Shown here piece after piece: positions 7,436 through 14,568 of a stretch of 22,715 nt of DNA. A program made the position numbers and the translations under genes. The notes below the pieces were generated by a model. The model was not told the DNA's origin. It saw only the letters and a list, made by a program, of their open reading frames with translations, and did not search any database. The DNA lies in the IMG/VR virus record IMGVR_UViG_3300006128_000068, positions 1 to 22,715 of that record, one strand, 5' to 3'. The stretch's first letter is position 1, and each line of letters begins with the position of its first letter. This DNA is from a virus.

Positions 7436-7875
7436 AGCACCTCAAAATGAATGTTTTTTAATTCAGGTGTCACATCTAAAAATGCAGGGGTATTTTCATA
7501 TTGACCCTTACATTTAATCATTGGTACACCTTCACAGTCTGTATATAATGCCCCTAAGGGAATTATTCCGTTTTCAAACACACTTGGATGTTGTATCTCA
7601 AATTCAAACTTCCAAACTGTGTAAGTTTTATCTTCTTCTTGCTCATAAAAGAAACCAAATTGATCAAATTCATCAAAACGTATTTCTGTTTTATAAGGTA
7701 CTTTAACTACTTCAGGTTGACTACGTAACGATATTACTTGTAATATAGTATCATAGTTACATTGTGTATTTCTTCTGTGCATCCATGATTCTATGTCATC
7801 CCCTATAGGTTTGTTTCTATTCATTACTCCAGTCTGAGTAATGTCAAATAGGGTATAACAACAGATGCGGTACAT
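7432..7875 (-). CDS. Conserved hypothetical late protein
   Basis: A 147-residue protein beginning MYRICCYTLFDITQTGV, with many aromatic residues and a beta-rich pattern such as YTVWKFEFEIQ. Function is unknown. The ATG at 7875 follows the exact T4 late octamer TATAAATA (7888-7881) by only five bases, so the predicted mRNA would be leaderless. An internal ATG at codon 17 (MNRNKP) has a better ribosome-binding site, GGAGTA directly before it, and would shorten the product to 131 residues. I prefer the longer form because the frame-opening residues look like folded protein and fill the space to the promoter exactly, but the start is not certain. It overlaps the next gene by four bases. Confidence 0.75.
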   Translation of the reverse strand: MYRICCYTLFDITQTGVMNRNKPIGDDIESWMHRRNTQCNYDTILQVISLRSQPEVVKVPYKTEIRFDEFDQFGFFYEQEEDKTYTVWKFEFEIQHPSVFENGIIPLGALYTDCEGVPMIKCKGQYENTPAFLDVTPELKNIHFEVL

Positions 7876-7880
7876 AGTGT

Positions 7881-7888
7881 TATTTATA
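7881..7888 (-). promoter_or_regulatory. Perfect T4 late promoter TATAAATA
   Basis: The minus-strand octamer matches the T4 late -10 consensus at all eight positions. It lies just after the terminator at 7894-7924 and five bases before the ATG at 7875, so a new transcription unit begins here immediately after the previous one ends. Confidence 0.75.
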
Positions 7889-7893
7889 GAGGT

Positions 7894-7924
7894 AAAAAAA
7901 CCCGGGAATTAATTCCCGGGTTTT
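7894..7924 (-). terminator. Strong intrinsic terminator
   Basis: A perfect 28-bp palindrome (7897-7924) with a GC core of CCCGGG on each arm and AATTAATT at the centre is followed on the minus strand by a run of seven T residues. It lies 22 bases beyond the stop of the 138-residue virion protein. The run is seven T on the minus strand but only four on the plus strand, so it chiefly terminates minus-strand transcription. Confidence 0.9.
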
Positions 7925-7946
7925 CATGTTTAGTTACAAACTAAAA

Positions 7947-8363
7947 TTAAGCGCCGTAAACTGTAGTGAACGTAGCTGCGTTTGTACCAGTTGTTGTGTT
8001 AGCAACTGAAGCGTTAGTTAAGGCTGCGTTAACAGCTGCAACAACGTTAGCACCTGCTGAACCGTCTACTGACCAAGCACCTGTTGGATAAGTTGCGAAA
8101 GCAAATGTATCTGAAGTTGTGTTTGTGTATTCGTAGATGTAAATTGTTGCTAATTGTTGAACTGTTTCGATAATAACATTAGCCTGTGTTGCACTGAAGT
8201 GAGTGCCTGAAGCTGCTGTGATTGTCATGAAGTCTAATTTTGGACCTTGTGGTTGAACTACATAGCCTGAATCGATAGCATTAACGCCAGCGTTTGTATA
8301 TGCAGGATAGTCAAGGTTTAATACGGGATAGAAGTCACCGTTTGTACGTGTAAATTGTGCCAT
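7947..8363 (-). CDS. Small, probably abundant virion structural protein
   Basis: A 138-residue protein, nearly free of Lys and Arg, rich in Thr, Ala, Asn, Val and Tyr. It begins MAQFTRTNGDFYPVLNLDYP and ends ATFTTVYGA. The composition is typical of small capsid-decoration or tail-associated virion proteins, and I believe relatives occur widely in marine T4-like phages, but no specific role can be read. The gene stands alone: a late-type octamer and 5' stem-loop precede it, AAGGA sits eight bases before the ATG, and a strong terminator follows. That arrangement fits high, independent late expression. Confidence 0.8.
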   Translation of the reverse strand: MAQFTRTNGDFYPVLNLDYPAYTNAGVNAIDSGYVVQPQGPKLDFMTITAASGTHFSATQANVIIETVQQLATIYIYEYTNTTSDTFAFATYPTGAWSVDGSAGANVVAAVNAALTNASVANTTTGTNAATFTTVYGA

Positions 8364-8386
8364 TTTGAAAATTCCTTAATGTTTAT

Positions 8387-8403
8387 TGAAGCCTACTGCT
8401 TCA
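8387..8403 (-). promoter_or_regulatory. 5'-terminal mRNA stem-loop
   Basis: The minus-strand RNA UGAAGC-AGUAG-GCUUCA forms a 6-bp stem with a 5-base loop. The predicted start, six bases after the octamer at 8417-8410, is about 8404, so the stem-loop would sit at the very 5' end of the mRNA, as in stabilising 5' hairpins. Role inferred. Confidence 0.5.
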
Positions 8404-8409
8404 TATCTG

Positions 8410-8417
8410 TATTTACA
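8410..8417 (-). promoter_or_regulatory. Late-type promoter octamer TGTAAATA
   Basis: The minus-strand TGTAAATA is one base from the T4 late octamer and lies 46 bases before the ATG of the 138-residue protein. The 153-base gap in which it lies (8364-8516) holds no other gene I can support. Confidence 0.5.
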
Positions 8418-8516
8418 CTTTTTTCAAAAAAAGTCGGTTTTATGGTATCTTTTTGGTGCATTTTTTAAGTAACTGTTAAGGGGGAAACATAAATGCAGAG
8501 GAAATTGGAAATTAGT

Positions 8517-9674
8517 TTAACGACCCTGAAGGTTCTGTCTACTAAAGCCCATACGATCTACAAACTTAAGACCATTAGCAACGAAACCTTCTTGTGTTTC
8601 AGTACCGTCTTGTAAGAAACCCTTAACTGGGCTAGACTTTGCGGCTTTATCTAGTTGCTTAACAACATCCATCTTTAAATTGTAGATAGCGACCCAAATT
8701 TTAAATGCACCCAATACACCTTCTTTATTGACTTTAAGATGTTCCATGATTTTGGCCTTCATCTTATCTGTCATAGGTCTTGATTCAACGTATTCTAAGA
8801 ATCCATTGTATAGATTACTTAAATTACCTGATACAATACGTTTGTTGATATATGTAGTGAATAGTTGATTGAACGTATTACGTGCTTGTGGTGCAGTATT
8901 CATTAAATCTTTTACTGCGGCACCATATGTGTTTAGTTCTTTAATAGCAGTATTCTTTAATTTACTATTAACTCCTAAGTCAGGAGTAATAGGCATCTTA
9001 CTTGGAATAATAGCAACATTACTGTTGTTCTTTAGATTACCAATGCTACCGTCAAGGCTTGTTGCTTCGTCAGTAGTACTTGCATCAGCAGGAATAAATT
9101 GATGCACAGCAATACCTGCATCTTTACCTGCCATTAATTTACCAACTTCACTATTTGCATTTACTGTATAAGCAATGCCGTTAGGATTTGCTTTAAATCT
9201 ATAAACACCTTTTTCATCTTTTAAAGGTTTGCTGAATAACAAATCGCCCCAGTAATAACCATTACCACCACGGTCTGCTTGTTCTAAACCAGGCCAAATA
9301 CTAGCAATAAGTGCATATAAATCACCACGATTTACGCCTCTGGCTGCATCATATTCTACAAATTGTTCTGGGCTGTAGACATGACGACCTGAGCCATCTT
9401 TTTTGTTGAACATATGCTTGTCCATGATACTAAACTTACCGTCAGTACCACGTCCAAAGATCAATGCAGGATATCCATCCCACTTGATTGTGACTGCATT
9501 TGGATTTGTTACAGTCTTTTCAATAGCCTCAATAGCATGTCTAGCACCTTCTTCATCACCAAGGAACACTAAGTCCTCAGGATGGTCTAAGTGACCCTTA
9601 GCCTCTTTGATAACTACACGGTCAATGTTATCTAATTGACCTTTTAACTTTGCTAGTGATTCGGCTAAATTCAT
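8517..9674 (-). CDS. Phage protein with KWDG nucleotidyltransferase-like motif
   Basis: A 385-residue protein. Residues 61-75, reading VTIKWDGYPALIFGR, match motif I of the covalent nucleotidyltransferase (DNA/RNA ligase and capping enzyme) superfamily, KxDG followed by an Arg, with Lys64 as the would-be adenylated residue. YYWGDLLF (140-147) sits where motif III (hydrophobic-G-E/D-L) is expected, and NGIAYTVN (166-173) resembles motif IV (EGxVxK). I cannot find a clear motif V KxK pair, so activity may be absent or changed. The C-terminal half is helical and ends FVDRMGFSRQNLQGR. Its ATG overlaps the upstream stop by four bases. Marine T4-like phages carry related proteins of unknown function; the ligase-fold reading is my inference. 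Confidence 0.8.
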   Translation of the reverse strand: MNLAESLAKLKGQLDNIDRVVIKEAKGHLDHPEDLVFLGDEEGARHAIEAIEKTVTNPNAVTIKWDGYPALIFGRGTDGKFSIMDKHMFNKKDGSGRHVYSPEQFVEYDAARGVNRGDLYALIASIWPGLEQADRGGNGYYWGDLLFSKPLKDEKGVYRFKANPNGIAYTVNANSEVGKLMAGKDAGIAVHQFIPADASTTDEATSLDGSIGNLKNNSNVAIIPSKMPITPDLGVNSKLKNTAIKELNTYGAAVKDLMNTAPQARNTFNQLFTTYINKRIVSGNLSNLYNGFLEYVESRPMTDKMKAKIMEHLKVNKEGVLGAFKIWVAIYNLKMDVVKQLDKAAKSSPVKGFLQDGTETQEGFVANGLKFVDRMGFSRQNLQGR

Positions 9675-10996
9675 ACTGCTTTACGAACTTTACGTTTTGC
9701 TTCTGCTACTCTAAGATTTGGTGCCTTAGGTTCTGCTTGTGCTTGTGGATTGTTTGTTGCTTGATTACCAGCCGCCACCTTAGGAGGTTCTGTATTTGGT
9801 GATTTAGCAAGTTGTAACGATTTGACTAACTGATTGTATGCTTCAATGTCAAGGTGTGATAACTGTTGCAATTGTTTCTTAATCTGAGAAGCCATTTGGA
9901 AACTATTTGCTTGACCTGCGCCTGCTGCCGCTCCGGCTGATGCTTGAGGTTTAGCACCTTGATCTTGTTTACCTTGATCTTGTTTATTTTTTTCGGCATC
10001 TGCTTCGGGTTTAGTTTCAGAACTTGAACCGCCACCTATTTTACCACCTGATTGTTGTACAGCATAAGCAATACCTGCTAATGAAGTTAACGCGGCTTGT
10101 GCATTTTTACCTACTTTATTTCCGTCTTGTGCAATAGCCTTGTCAAGTGCGTTGATAGCATTTTTAACATCGTCGGCTTCTTCGCTCCAATCAATTTTGC
10201 CCATGAAATTATTAAACCATTGCATCATATATTGACCAACAGTTTTACCTTCAGTCAACATACTCTCAAAGATGCTGTTTAGTTTTAAATATTTTGTTTC
10301 AGCAATATAATATGTCTTGCCTTCTTTAAGAACACTTAAGCCTAATTCTTTCCATGTAATACCAACTGCTTCAAGTAGTTTGTTGATATAATAAATTCTC
10401 CAGGCTTCGCTCATTGTTTGACCGGCTTTTAGACGATTGATAGCGCCGTTAGCAAAGTTAGGATCAGGATTACCCTTCTTGATAATCTGTTGAACTGTTG
10501 CTACACCGTTGTCCCATTCAGGATAACCCTTACGGTCAGCCATGTAATTGACTAATTCTTTAGTCAATGCCATTTTTTGATTCTTATCTTGTGTGCTGTT
10601 GATTGCTTTGGCTGCGCCCTGAACATATTGATTCATGTTCTGAGTTTGTTGAACCTGTTGATTGTATTTGCCAACAGCCTTACTTGTATCTGGTTTGGCT
10701 TGAGATTGTGTTGATTGAGGTGCAGTTGCCGGTGTTCCTGGTTGATTTGGTTGAGGAGTTACAGTACTAGGATTGACTTGAGTTGCCCCGCCACCTGATG
10801 CGCCACCTGGAGTGATCAATCCACTTTTGATACCAGTGTTTAACGCATTGGTTGCGTTGGCCACAAAGTTCTTCATAAAGATACCTTGTGTCTTGTTTGA
10901 TAGTTTAGTCTGAGGATCAGCAAATGCGCCCTTAACTTTACCGGCTAGATCACCAAAAAAACCTTCTTCAATATCTTTAAATTCATTCAGTTTCAT
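9671..10996 (-). CDS. Large low-complexity protein, possibly internal virion protein
   Basis: A 441-residue protein beginning MKLNEFKDIEEGFFGDL. A linker rich in Pro, Gln, Thr and Gly (about 65-105) is followed by a helical central region containing RKGYPEWDNG and WRIYYINKLLEAVGITWKEL. A second Lys/Gln/Ala-rich low-complexity segment (about 325-360, with a duplicated KQDQG) precedes a basic C-terminus, KRKVRKAV. No enzyme motif or membrane span is visible. Composition and late-region position suggest a virion or scaffold-like protein. The ATG has GAGGAAG upstream and overlaps the previous gene by 14 bases. The same N-terminal pattern occurs in two other proteins here. Function unknown. Confidence 0.75.
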   Translation of the reverse strand: MKLNEFKDIEEGFFGDLAGKVKGAFADPQTKLSNKTQGIFMKNFVANATNALNTGIKSGLITPGGASGGGATQVNPSTVTPQPNQPGTPATAPQSTQSQAKPDTSKAVGKYNQQVQQTQNMNQYVQGAAKAINSTQDKNQKMALTKELVNYMADRKGYPEWDNGVATVQQIIKKGNPDPNFANGAINRLKAGQTMSEAWRIYYINKLLEAVGITWKELGLSVLKEGKTYYIAETKYLKLNSIFESMLTEGKTVGQYMMQWFNNFMGKIDWSEEADDVKNAINALDKAIAQDGNKVGKNAQAALTSLAGIAYAVQQSGGKIGGGSSSETKPEADAEKNKQDQGKQDQGAKPQASAGAAAGAGQANSFQMASQIKKQLQQLSHLDIEAYNQLVKSLQLAKSPNTEPPKVAAGNQATNNPQAQAEPKAPNLRVAEAKRKVRKAV

Positions 10997-11231
10997 TTTT
11001 CTTCCTCAAAGTCTTTGCGAATCTTGATTGATCCTTACCCTTGATAGCACTTAAGAGTTTCTTTTCCAACAATTCGGCTCTTTCAGGCGAATAATGGCGG
11101 CTCATTAACTCAACCAGATTGATAGCACTCGTAATAATATTTGAGGCGCGGGATTCAATGATATGGTTAATATCACGCTTTTCTCCCATCGATTGAAGTT
11201 CTTCCAAAAGGCTCTTAGTTTTCTTTTGCAT
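10983..11231 (-). CDS. Small helical phage protein of unknown function
   Basis: An 82-residue, highly charged and helical protein (MQKKTKSLLEELQSMGEK) with a basic C-terminal segment (RFAKTLRKKNETE). It has no named motif. A late-type octamer ACTAAATA lies 18 bases upstream, and its 3' end overlaps the 441-residue gene by 14 bases, so it heads the cluster 11231 to 8517. A small DNA- or protein-binding role is possible but unsupported. Confidence 0.7.
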   Translation of the reverse strand: MQKKTKSLLEELQSMGEKRDINHIIESRASNIITSAINLVELMSRHYSPERAELLEKKLLSAIKGKDQSRFAKTLRKKNETE

Positions 11232-11249
11232 ATTATAGGATCCTACATG

Positions 11250-11257
11250 TATTTAGT
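11250..11257 (-). promoter_or_regulatory. Late-type promoter octamer ACTAAATA
   Basis: The minus strand reads GACTAAATAC, the same ten bases as at 14508-14499. It differs from the T4 octamer at its first two positions. It lies in the 33-base gap after the helicase gene and 18 bases before the ATG at 11231. Confidence 0.5.
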
Positions 11258-11264
11258 CTAGATG

Positions 11265-12674
11265 TCAATTTTGTTTCTTAAGTGAATTAAGCATTGTTTG
11301 AAGTTTTGCACTTTGAACGTCTACAACCACACGTTTTTCTTGAACTTCTATGGTCTCATGTACTGCTTGATTTACTGCCCCAACCTGACTTGTAGTCTTG
11401 ATTTTATTCAAGATTTCATTAGATGATGGTTGTGCCCTAGTCTGTTCAGGATCGCTATCGCTGATACGCATAGTTTCGATATTGTAGTCTAAATCGATCT
11501 TTTGACCAACACCTGTCGAACTACGACTTTTCATACACTGAATCTGATACTTGCCACGCTCTTTCATAGAACGTGACGTAAAGATACCGAACACATAGTC
11601 AGCAGTATTGATCTTACTGATACCACCTGCAATGTGACTATGATCAAACTCAATTTCTTCCACAGCACTACGATTCAACTGACTTGCAGTAATCATCAAT
11701 AGTCCAAGTTCTTTTGCTAGATTACGCAATTCTTCAGCAACATACTTGTCCTTAACGAATTGATCAGTTGGGCTGACTTTAACGCTTACTGGCATCAGCA
11801 AATCCAAATAGTCAATCATAACAAAATCAACTTTAATACCAGTTTGAATCTGTACTTCTTTTAAATATGCACGAACATCGTTGACATTACTTTGTGCAGG
11901 TAATGACTTAACACGATACTTACCTGATTTAGTGCTATGCATTTTAACCTTGATGGTCGCATCATCGATATCTCTGCGAATATCTTTTGTACCCATGTTA
12001 GTCAACATCGCATCAGTACGCAAACTAGTTAGTTCTTCACTCAATTCAAGTGTGATATAAACACCACTTAGTCCTTGCTGTAACCAGTTCAATGCAATGT
12101 TCATCATGACCAAACTTTTACCTGAACCACTACCACCAGCAAAGATGTTCAATTCACCACGACTCATGCCACCATACATAACACGATCAAGTTGTGGCCA
12201 GCCTGTACTAACCTGACCACCTTGATTGAAATAACGATTCAATCGATCCTTGGGGTCAGCAAAGTAATCAGTACCCATGTCACGTTGCAAACTGATTTGT
12301 ACAGCATCTTTGATTAGTTTTTCAACTGGATCAAAATCACCCTTCTCAAGCATATCGGCTGCTTTAAGAATCGCACGTTCAAGTTCTTGGCGCTTAGTAA
12401 ATTGTTCAAATTCTTCTAAGAACCAATCATAATGCCCACTATCCAGTTCTTCAACTGTGTTGATCTCTACACCAGTTGTTGCTTTGATCTGTGTGGGATC
12501 GGGAATAACATTATATTTCTTGCTATGCTCAACAATAAATTCTGCGGCAGGTCGCAATCTACGATCAAAGTTTTCTGGGTTAATGATGTTAATAACCCTA
12601 GTATACAACTCTGCGTTTGTAACCATCATTCGCAAGAATAATGTTTGAACATCTGTATTATAATCTTTTATCAA
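11265..12674 (-). CDS. Replicative DnaB-type helicase (T4 gp41-like)
   Basis: A 469-residue RecA-fold helicase that would unwind the lagging-strand template ahead of the replisome as a hexamer with the primase. The N-terminal helical domain (about 1-130) is followed by Walker A GGSGSGKS (180-187), catalytic Glu210 in TLELS, Walker B VMIDYLD (285-291), the TASQLNR sensor loop (Gln332) and MKSRSS (381-386) carrying the likely arginine finger and piston Lys. Length matches T4 gp41 (475). The initiation codon at 12674 is TTG, preceded by a strong AGGAG five bases upstream, and overlaps the primase gene by 17 bases, so its expression is probably coupled to primase translation. Confidence 0.95.
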   Translation of the reverse strand: MIKDYNTDVQTLFLRMMVTNAELYTRVINIINPENFDRRLRPAAEFIVEHSKKYNVIPDPTQIKATTGVEINTVEELDSGHYDWFLEEFEQFTKRQELERAILKAADMLEKGDFDPVEKLIKDAVQISLQRDMGTDYFADPKDRLNRYFNQGGQVSTGWPQLDRVMYGGMSRGELNIFAGGSGSGKSLVMMNIALNWLQQGLSGVYITLELSEELTSLRTDAMLTNMGTKDIRRDIDDATIKVKMHSTKSGKYRVKSLPAQSNVNDVRAYLKEVQIQTGIKVDFVMIDYLDLLMPVSVKVSPTDQFVKDKYVAEELRNLAKELGLLMITASQLNRSAVEEIEFDHSHIAGGISKINTADYVFGIFTSRSMKERGKYQIQCMKSRSSTGVGQKIDLDYNIETMRISDSDPEQTRAQPSSNEILNKIKTTSQVGAVNQAVHETIEVQEKRVVVDVQSAKLQTMLNSLKKQN

Positions 12675-13629
12675 GTTTTCTCCTACTCATTTCTATTTTA
12701 ATTTTACTGTTTGTTGCGTTTTGTAGTATACTTAGTAATGTAGGCAGTCGCCCATATTTTACCACTGCGTCATTAACGTCTTTTACACCCTCTGCCCATT
12801 CGGGGATACTAACATAAAAGCCCAAATCTAATGCTCTATCGCATATTTCTAGACCTGTTTTGTCTTGGTCAGGTACTACAATAATCTTTCTGTTAAGTCT
12901 ACGTAATACTTCTACCTGATCATCATTGATTGTGTTATGTGTTAATGCGCATCCATTGATACTAAGTGCATCAAAGATACCTTCTACTACAATACATACT
13001 TCCCAATTAGGTTTTTGAAAGTCATATCCAAATACATAACCAGGTTGTTGTTCGTTGATAAACTTTGGCTTTCTGTCATCTAAGAATCTGCTAGTATGTC
13101 CTACTATCTTGTTGTCGTGTGTGAAGGGAATGATGATACGATTATTATATCTTCCTTCAGCGTCGGGAGTAACCATAAAGGGATACTCAGTTGGTTGCAC
13201 ACCGCGCTTTAATAGATAGTCAACATATATTTTATGTCGAGGATTATTAGTATCAATCAACTCAGCATCAGGTAATACAAGTTCTTTAAATTTAACTTTA
13301 TTCTTTATCTTTTTAACTTGAATAAAGTCTAATGCATCTTTGTGTTGTAAACTTTCTAAGTTCCAACGATTGATTTGATTATCATCAACACCGCACCAAG
13401 ATAAAAATTGACGGGTATTCTTTGTAAGATGTTTACCTAATCCAAAACCACATTTAAAGTTACAGTTGAAACAATGAAATGACCAGTTAGTTCCATCTGT
13501 TTTGATACCACCTCGCATACGCTTGTCAGATGAATGCCCACGATTGTGGCAACATGGGGCATTAAAACTATACCATCCACTTTGCGTTAATTTCTTTTTA
13601 CCCGGAACAACCGTTAGGATATCAAACAT
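12658..13629 (-). CDS. DnaG-type DNA primase (T4 gp61-like)
   Basis: A 323-residue primase, close to T4 gp61 (342). The N-terminal zinc-binding domain has Cys26/Cys27, His28/His32 and Cys53-x2-Cys56 within about residues 26-60. The central RNA polymerase region includes RIIIPF and HTSRFL. The TOPRIM fold follows, with VVEGIFDAL (Glu216) and VVPDQDKTG (Asp254 and Asp256), the metal-binding acidic residues. It makes RNA primers for lagging-strand synthesis with the adjacent helicase. A sigma70-like promoter lies directly upstream, with no Shine-Dalgarno between it and the ATG, so the mRNA may be leaderless. Confidence 0.93.
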   Translation of the reverse strand: MFDILTVVPGKKKLTQSGWYSFNAPCCHNRGHSSDKRMRGGIKTDGTNWSFHCFNCNFKCGFGLGKHLTKNTRQFLSWCGVDDNQINRWNLESLQHKDALDFIQVKKIKNKVKFKELVLPDAELIDTNNPRHKIYVDYLLKRGVQPTEYPFMVTPDAEGRYNNRIIIPFTHDNKIVGHTSRFLDDRKPKFINEQQPGYVFGYDFQKPNWEVCIVVEGIFDALSINGCALTHNTINDDQVEVLRRLNRKIIVVPDQDKTGLEICDRALDLGFYVSIPEWAEGVKDVNDAVVKYGRLPTLLSILQNATNSKIKIEMSRRKLDKRL

Positions 13630-13635
13630 AATACT

Positions 13636-13663
13636 ATTGTAACATATCTCTAGGAAAAATCAA
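13636..13663 (-). promoter_or_regulatory. Sigma70-like promoter before primase
   Basis: On the minus strand, TTGATT (13663-13658), a 16-base spacer and TACAAT (13641-13636) with an extended TGT just before it. The hexamer ends six bases before the primase ATG, so +1 falls on or next to the A of ATG. The same TGTTACAATA-N5-ATG layout occurs at 21566. Confidence 0.6.
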
Positions 13664-13677
13664 GAGATAAGGTACAA

Positions 13678-14391
13678 TTATCTTGACAATACGTTAGTTA
13701 CTTCACCTGCATTGCTGTTAAACTGTACTCTAACAAATGGGTGAAATCCTCTTACTACATATCCATAAGTGCTACTATCATTGCTATAGTTTGCACTTGC
13801 TAAGATTGGATACCAATCTGTGTCTACTTGAGTAGAACCTTGAATAATAATGTTACCAGTATATTGATTTAAGTGTGTTTGAATAGTCAATACTGGGTTA
13901 TTGTTTGTGCTAATAACACTGGTATAGTATGAGGTATTATTACTTGTACTATAAGGTTGATCATTGGCATTGAAGTCATAAGTCAAATTGGGGAATGGTT
14001 GACCAGTTGGAATTGATACTTCTGCTGAAGGAACAAAGCGCGGTAAAATACTATCTACAATATAAAGATCACCACGACCTCCCTGGTTTTGATCTACGTA
14101 CACAGGATAATTAAATGATCCAACAGGGATTTCTAATGTGTAATAACCTTTTTGTGCTGAGATACCTGCTAATTCTGCAGGAGTAGTTTGCAATACCATG
14201 ATACCATTTGCTGGAAATAAAGGTACCAAATAAGTTTGTAGCAATACTTGTGTGCCAGTAATATCAAGCGCCCTAAATGTGATATTAGCCCCAGTAACGT
14301 CAACTGGTTTCTGTTCTTGATTTAAGAACTGAAATTGTAATTGATTATCAACACCTCTGTTAAGAGTTAATGGTTTAGAATATTGTGGCAT
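13678..14391 (-). CDS. Virion structural-type protein
   Basis: A 237-residue protein beginning MPQYSKPLTLNRGVDN, beta-rich with many Asn, Thr, Tyr and Gln, no cysteine and no membrane segment. The first 100 residues (QLQFQFLNQEQKPVDVTGAN and what follows) look like an Ig-like or baseplate-type beta sandwich. It is probably a tail or baseplate accessory protein. I choose ATG 14391 because GAGGATTTTT precedes it. The frame stays open upstream to a GTG at 14478, but those residues (VFYYIPRQIVVLLSGN) look non-native and lack a good ribosome-binding site. It lies among replication genes, which is unusual for a late gene. Confidence 0.7.
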   Translation of the reverse strand: MPQYSKPLTLNRGVDNQLQFQFLNQEQKPVDVTGANITFRALDITGTQVLLQTYLVPLFPANGIMVLQTTPAELAGISAQKGYYTLEIPVGSFNYPVYVDQNQGGRGDLYIVDSILPRFVPSAEVSIPTGQPFPNLTYDFNANDQPYSTSNNTSYYTSVISTNNNPVLTIQTHLNQYTGNIIIQGSTQVDTDWYPILASANYSNDSSTYGYVVRGFHPFVRVQFNSNAGEVTNVLSR

Positions 14392-14425
14392 AAAAATCCT
14401 CGGAGAGTTACCTGACAGGAGTACA

Positions 14426-14485
14426 ACTATCTGACGTGGGATATAATAAAAAACTTGAGTTGAAAATGATGAGAACACGCAAACA
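14426..14485 (-). CDS. Possible 19-residue leader ORF
   Basis: ATG at 14485-14483 has a strong AAGGAG two bases upstream and encodes MFACSHHFQLKFFIISHVR before TAG. It lies between the late-type octamer (14507-14500) and the ATG of the structural gene at 14391, in a different frame from the upstream extension of that gene. It could be a translated leader or simply an early loading site for ribosomes. Evidence is the start signal alone. Confidence 0.3.
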
Positions 14486-14499
14486 TCGCTCCTTTGTTG

Positions 14500-14507
14500 T
14501 ATTTAGT
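14500..14507 (-). promoter_or_regulatory. Late-type promoter octamer ACTAAATA
   Basis: The minus strand reads GACTAAATACAAC. The predicted start is near 14494, at the 5' edge of an AAGGAG sequence. It faces away from a plus-strand octamer at 14511-14518, giving a divergent promoter pair within 19 bases. Confidence 0.5.
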
Positions 14508-14510
14508 CGA

Positions 14511-14518
14511 AATAAATA
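14511..14518 (+). promoter_or_regulatory. Late-type promoter octamer AATAAATA, plus strand
   Basis: AATAAATA on the plus strand, 50 bases before the ATG of the only plus-strand gene. A second candidate, ATTAAATA at 14546-14553, lies nearer the gene. Either could serve it. Confidence 0.4.
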
Positions 14519-14568
14519 TGAAAATATTAAGTATGGGTTTTTCCGATTAAATAACAAAGACGAACATT

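Noticed and set aside
8430-8470. A 22-codon frame in the gap between the KWDG and virion genes
   Set aside because: No ribosome-binding site, ends in the promoter and leader region of the next gene, and no recognisable sequence.
14392-14478. GTG start at 14478 for the structural gene
   Set aside because: Its first 29 residues lack a good ribosome-binding site and look unlike the rest, whereas ATG 14391 has GAGG at good spacing.
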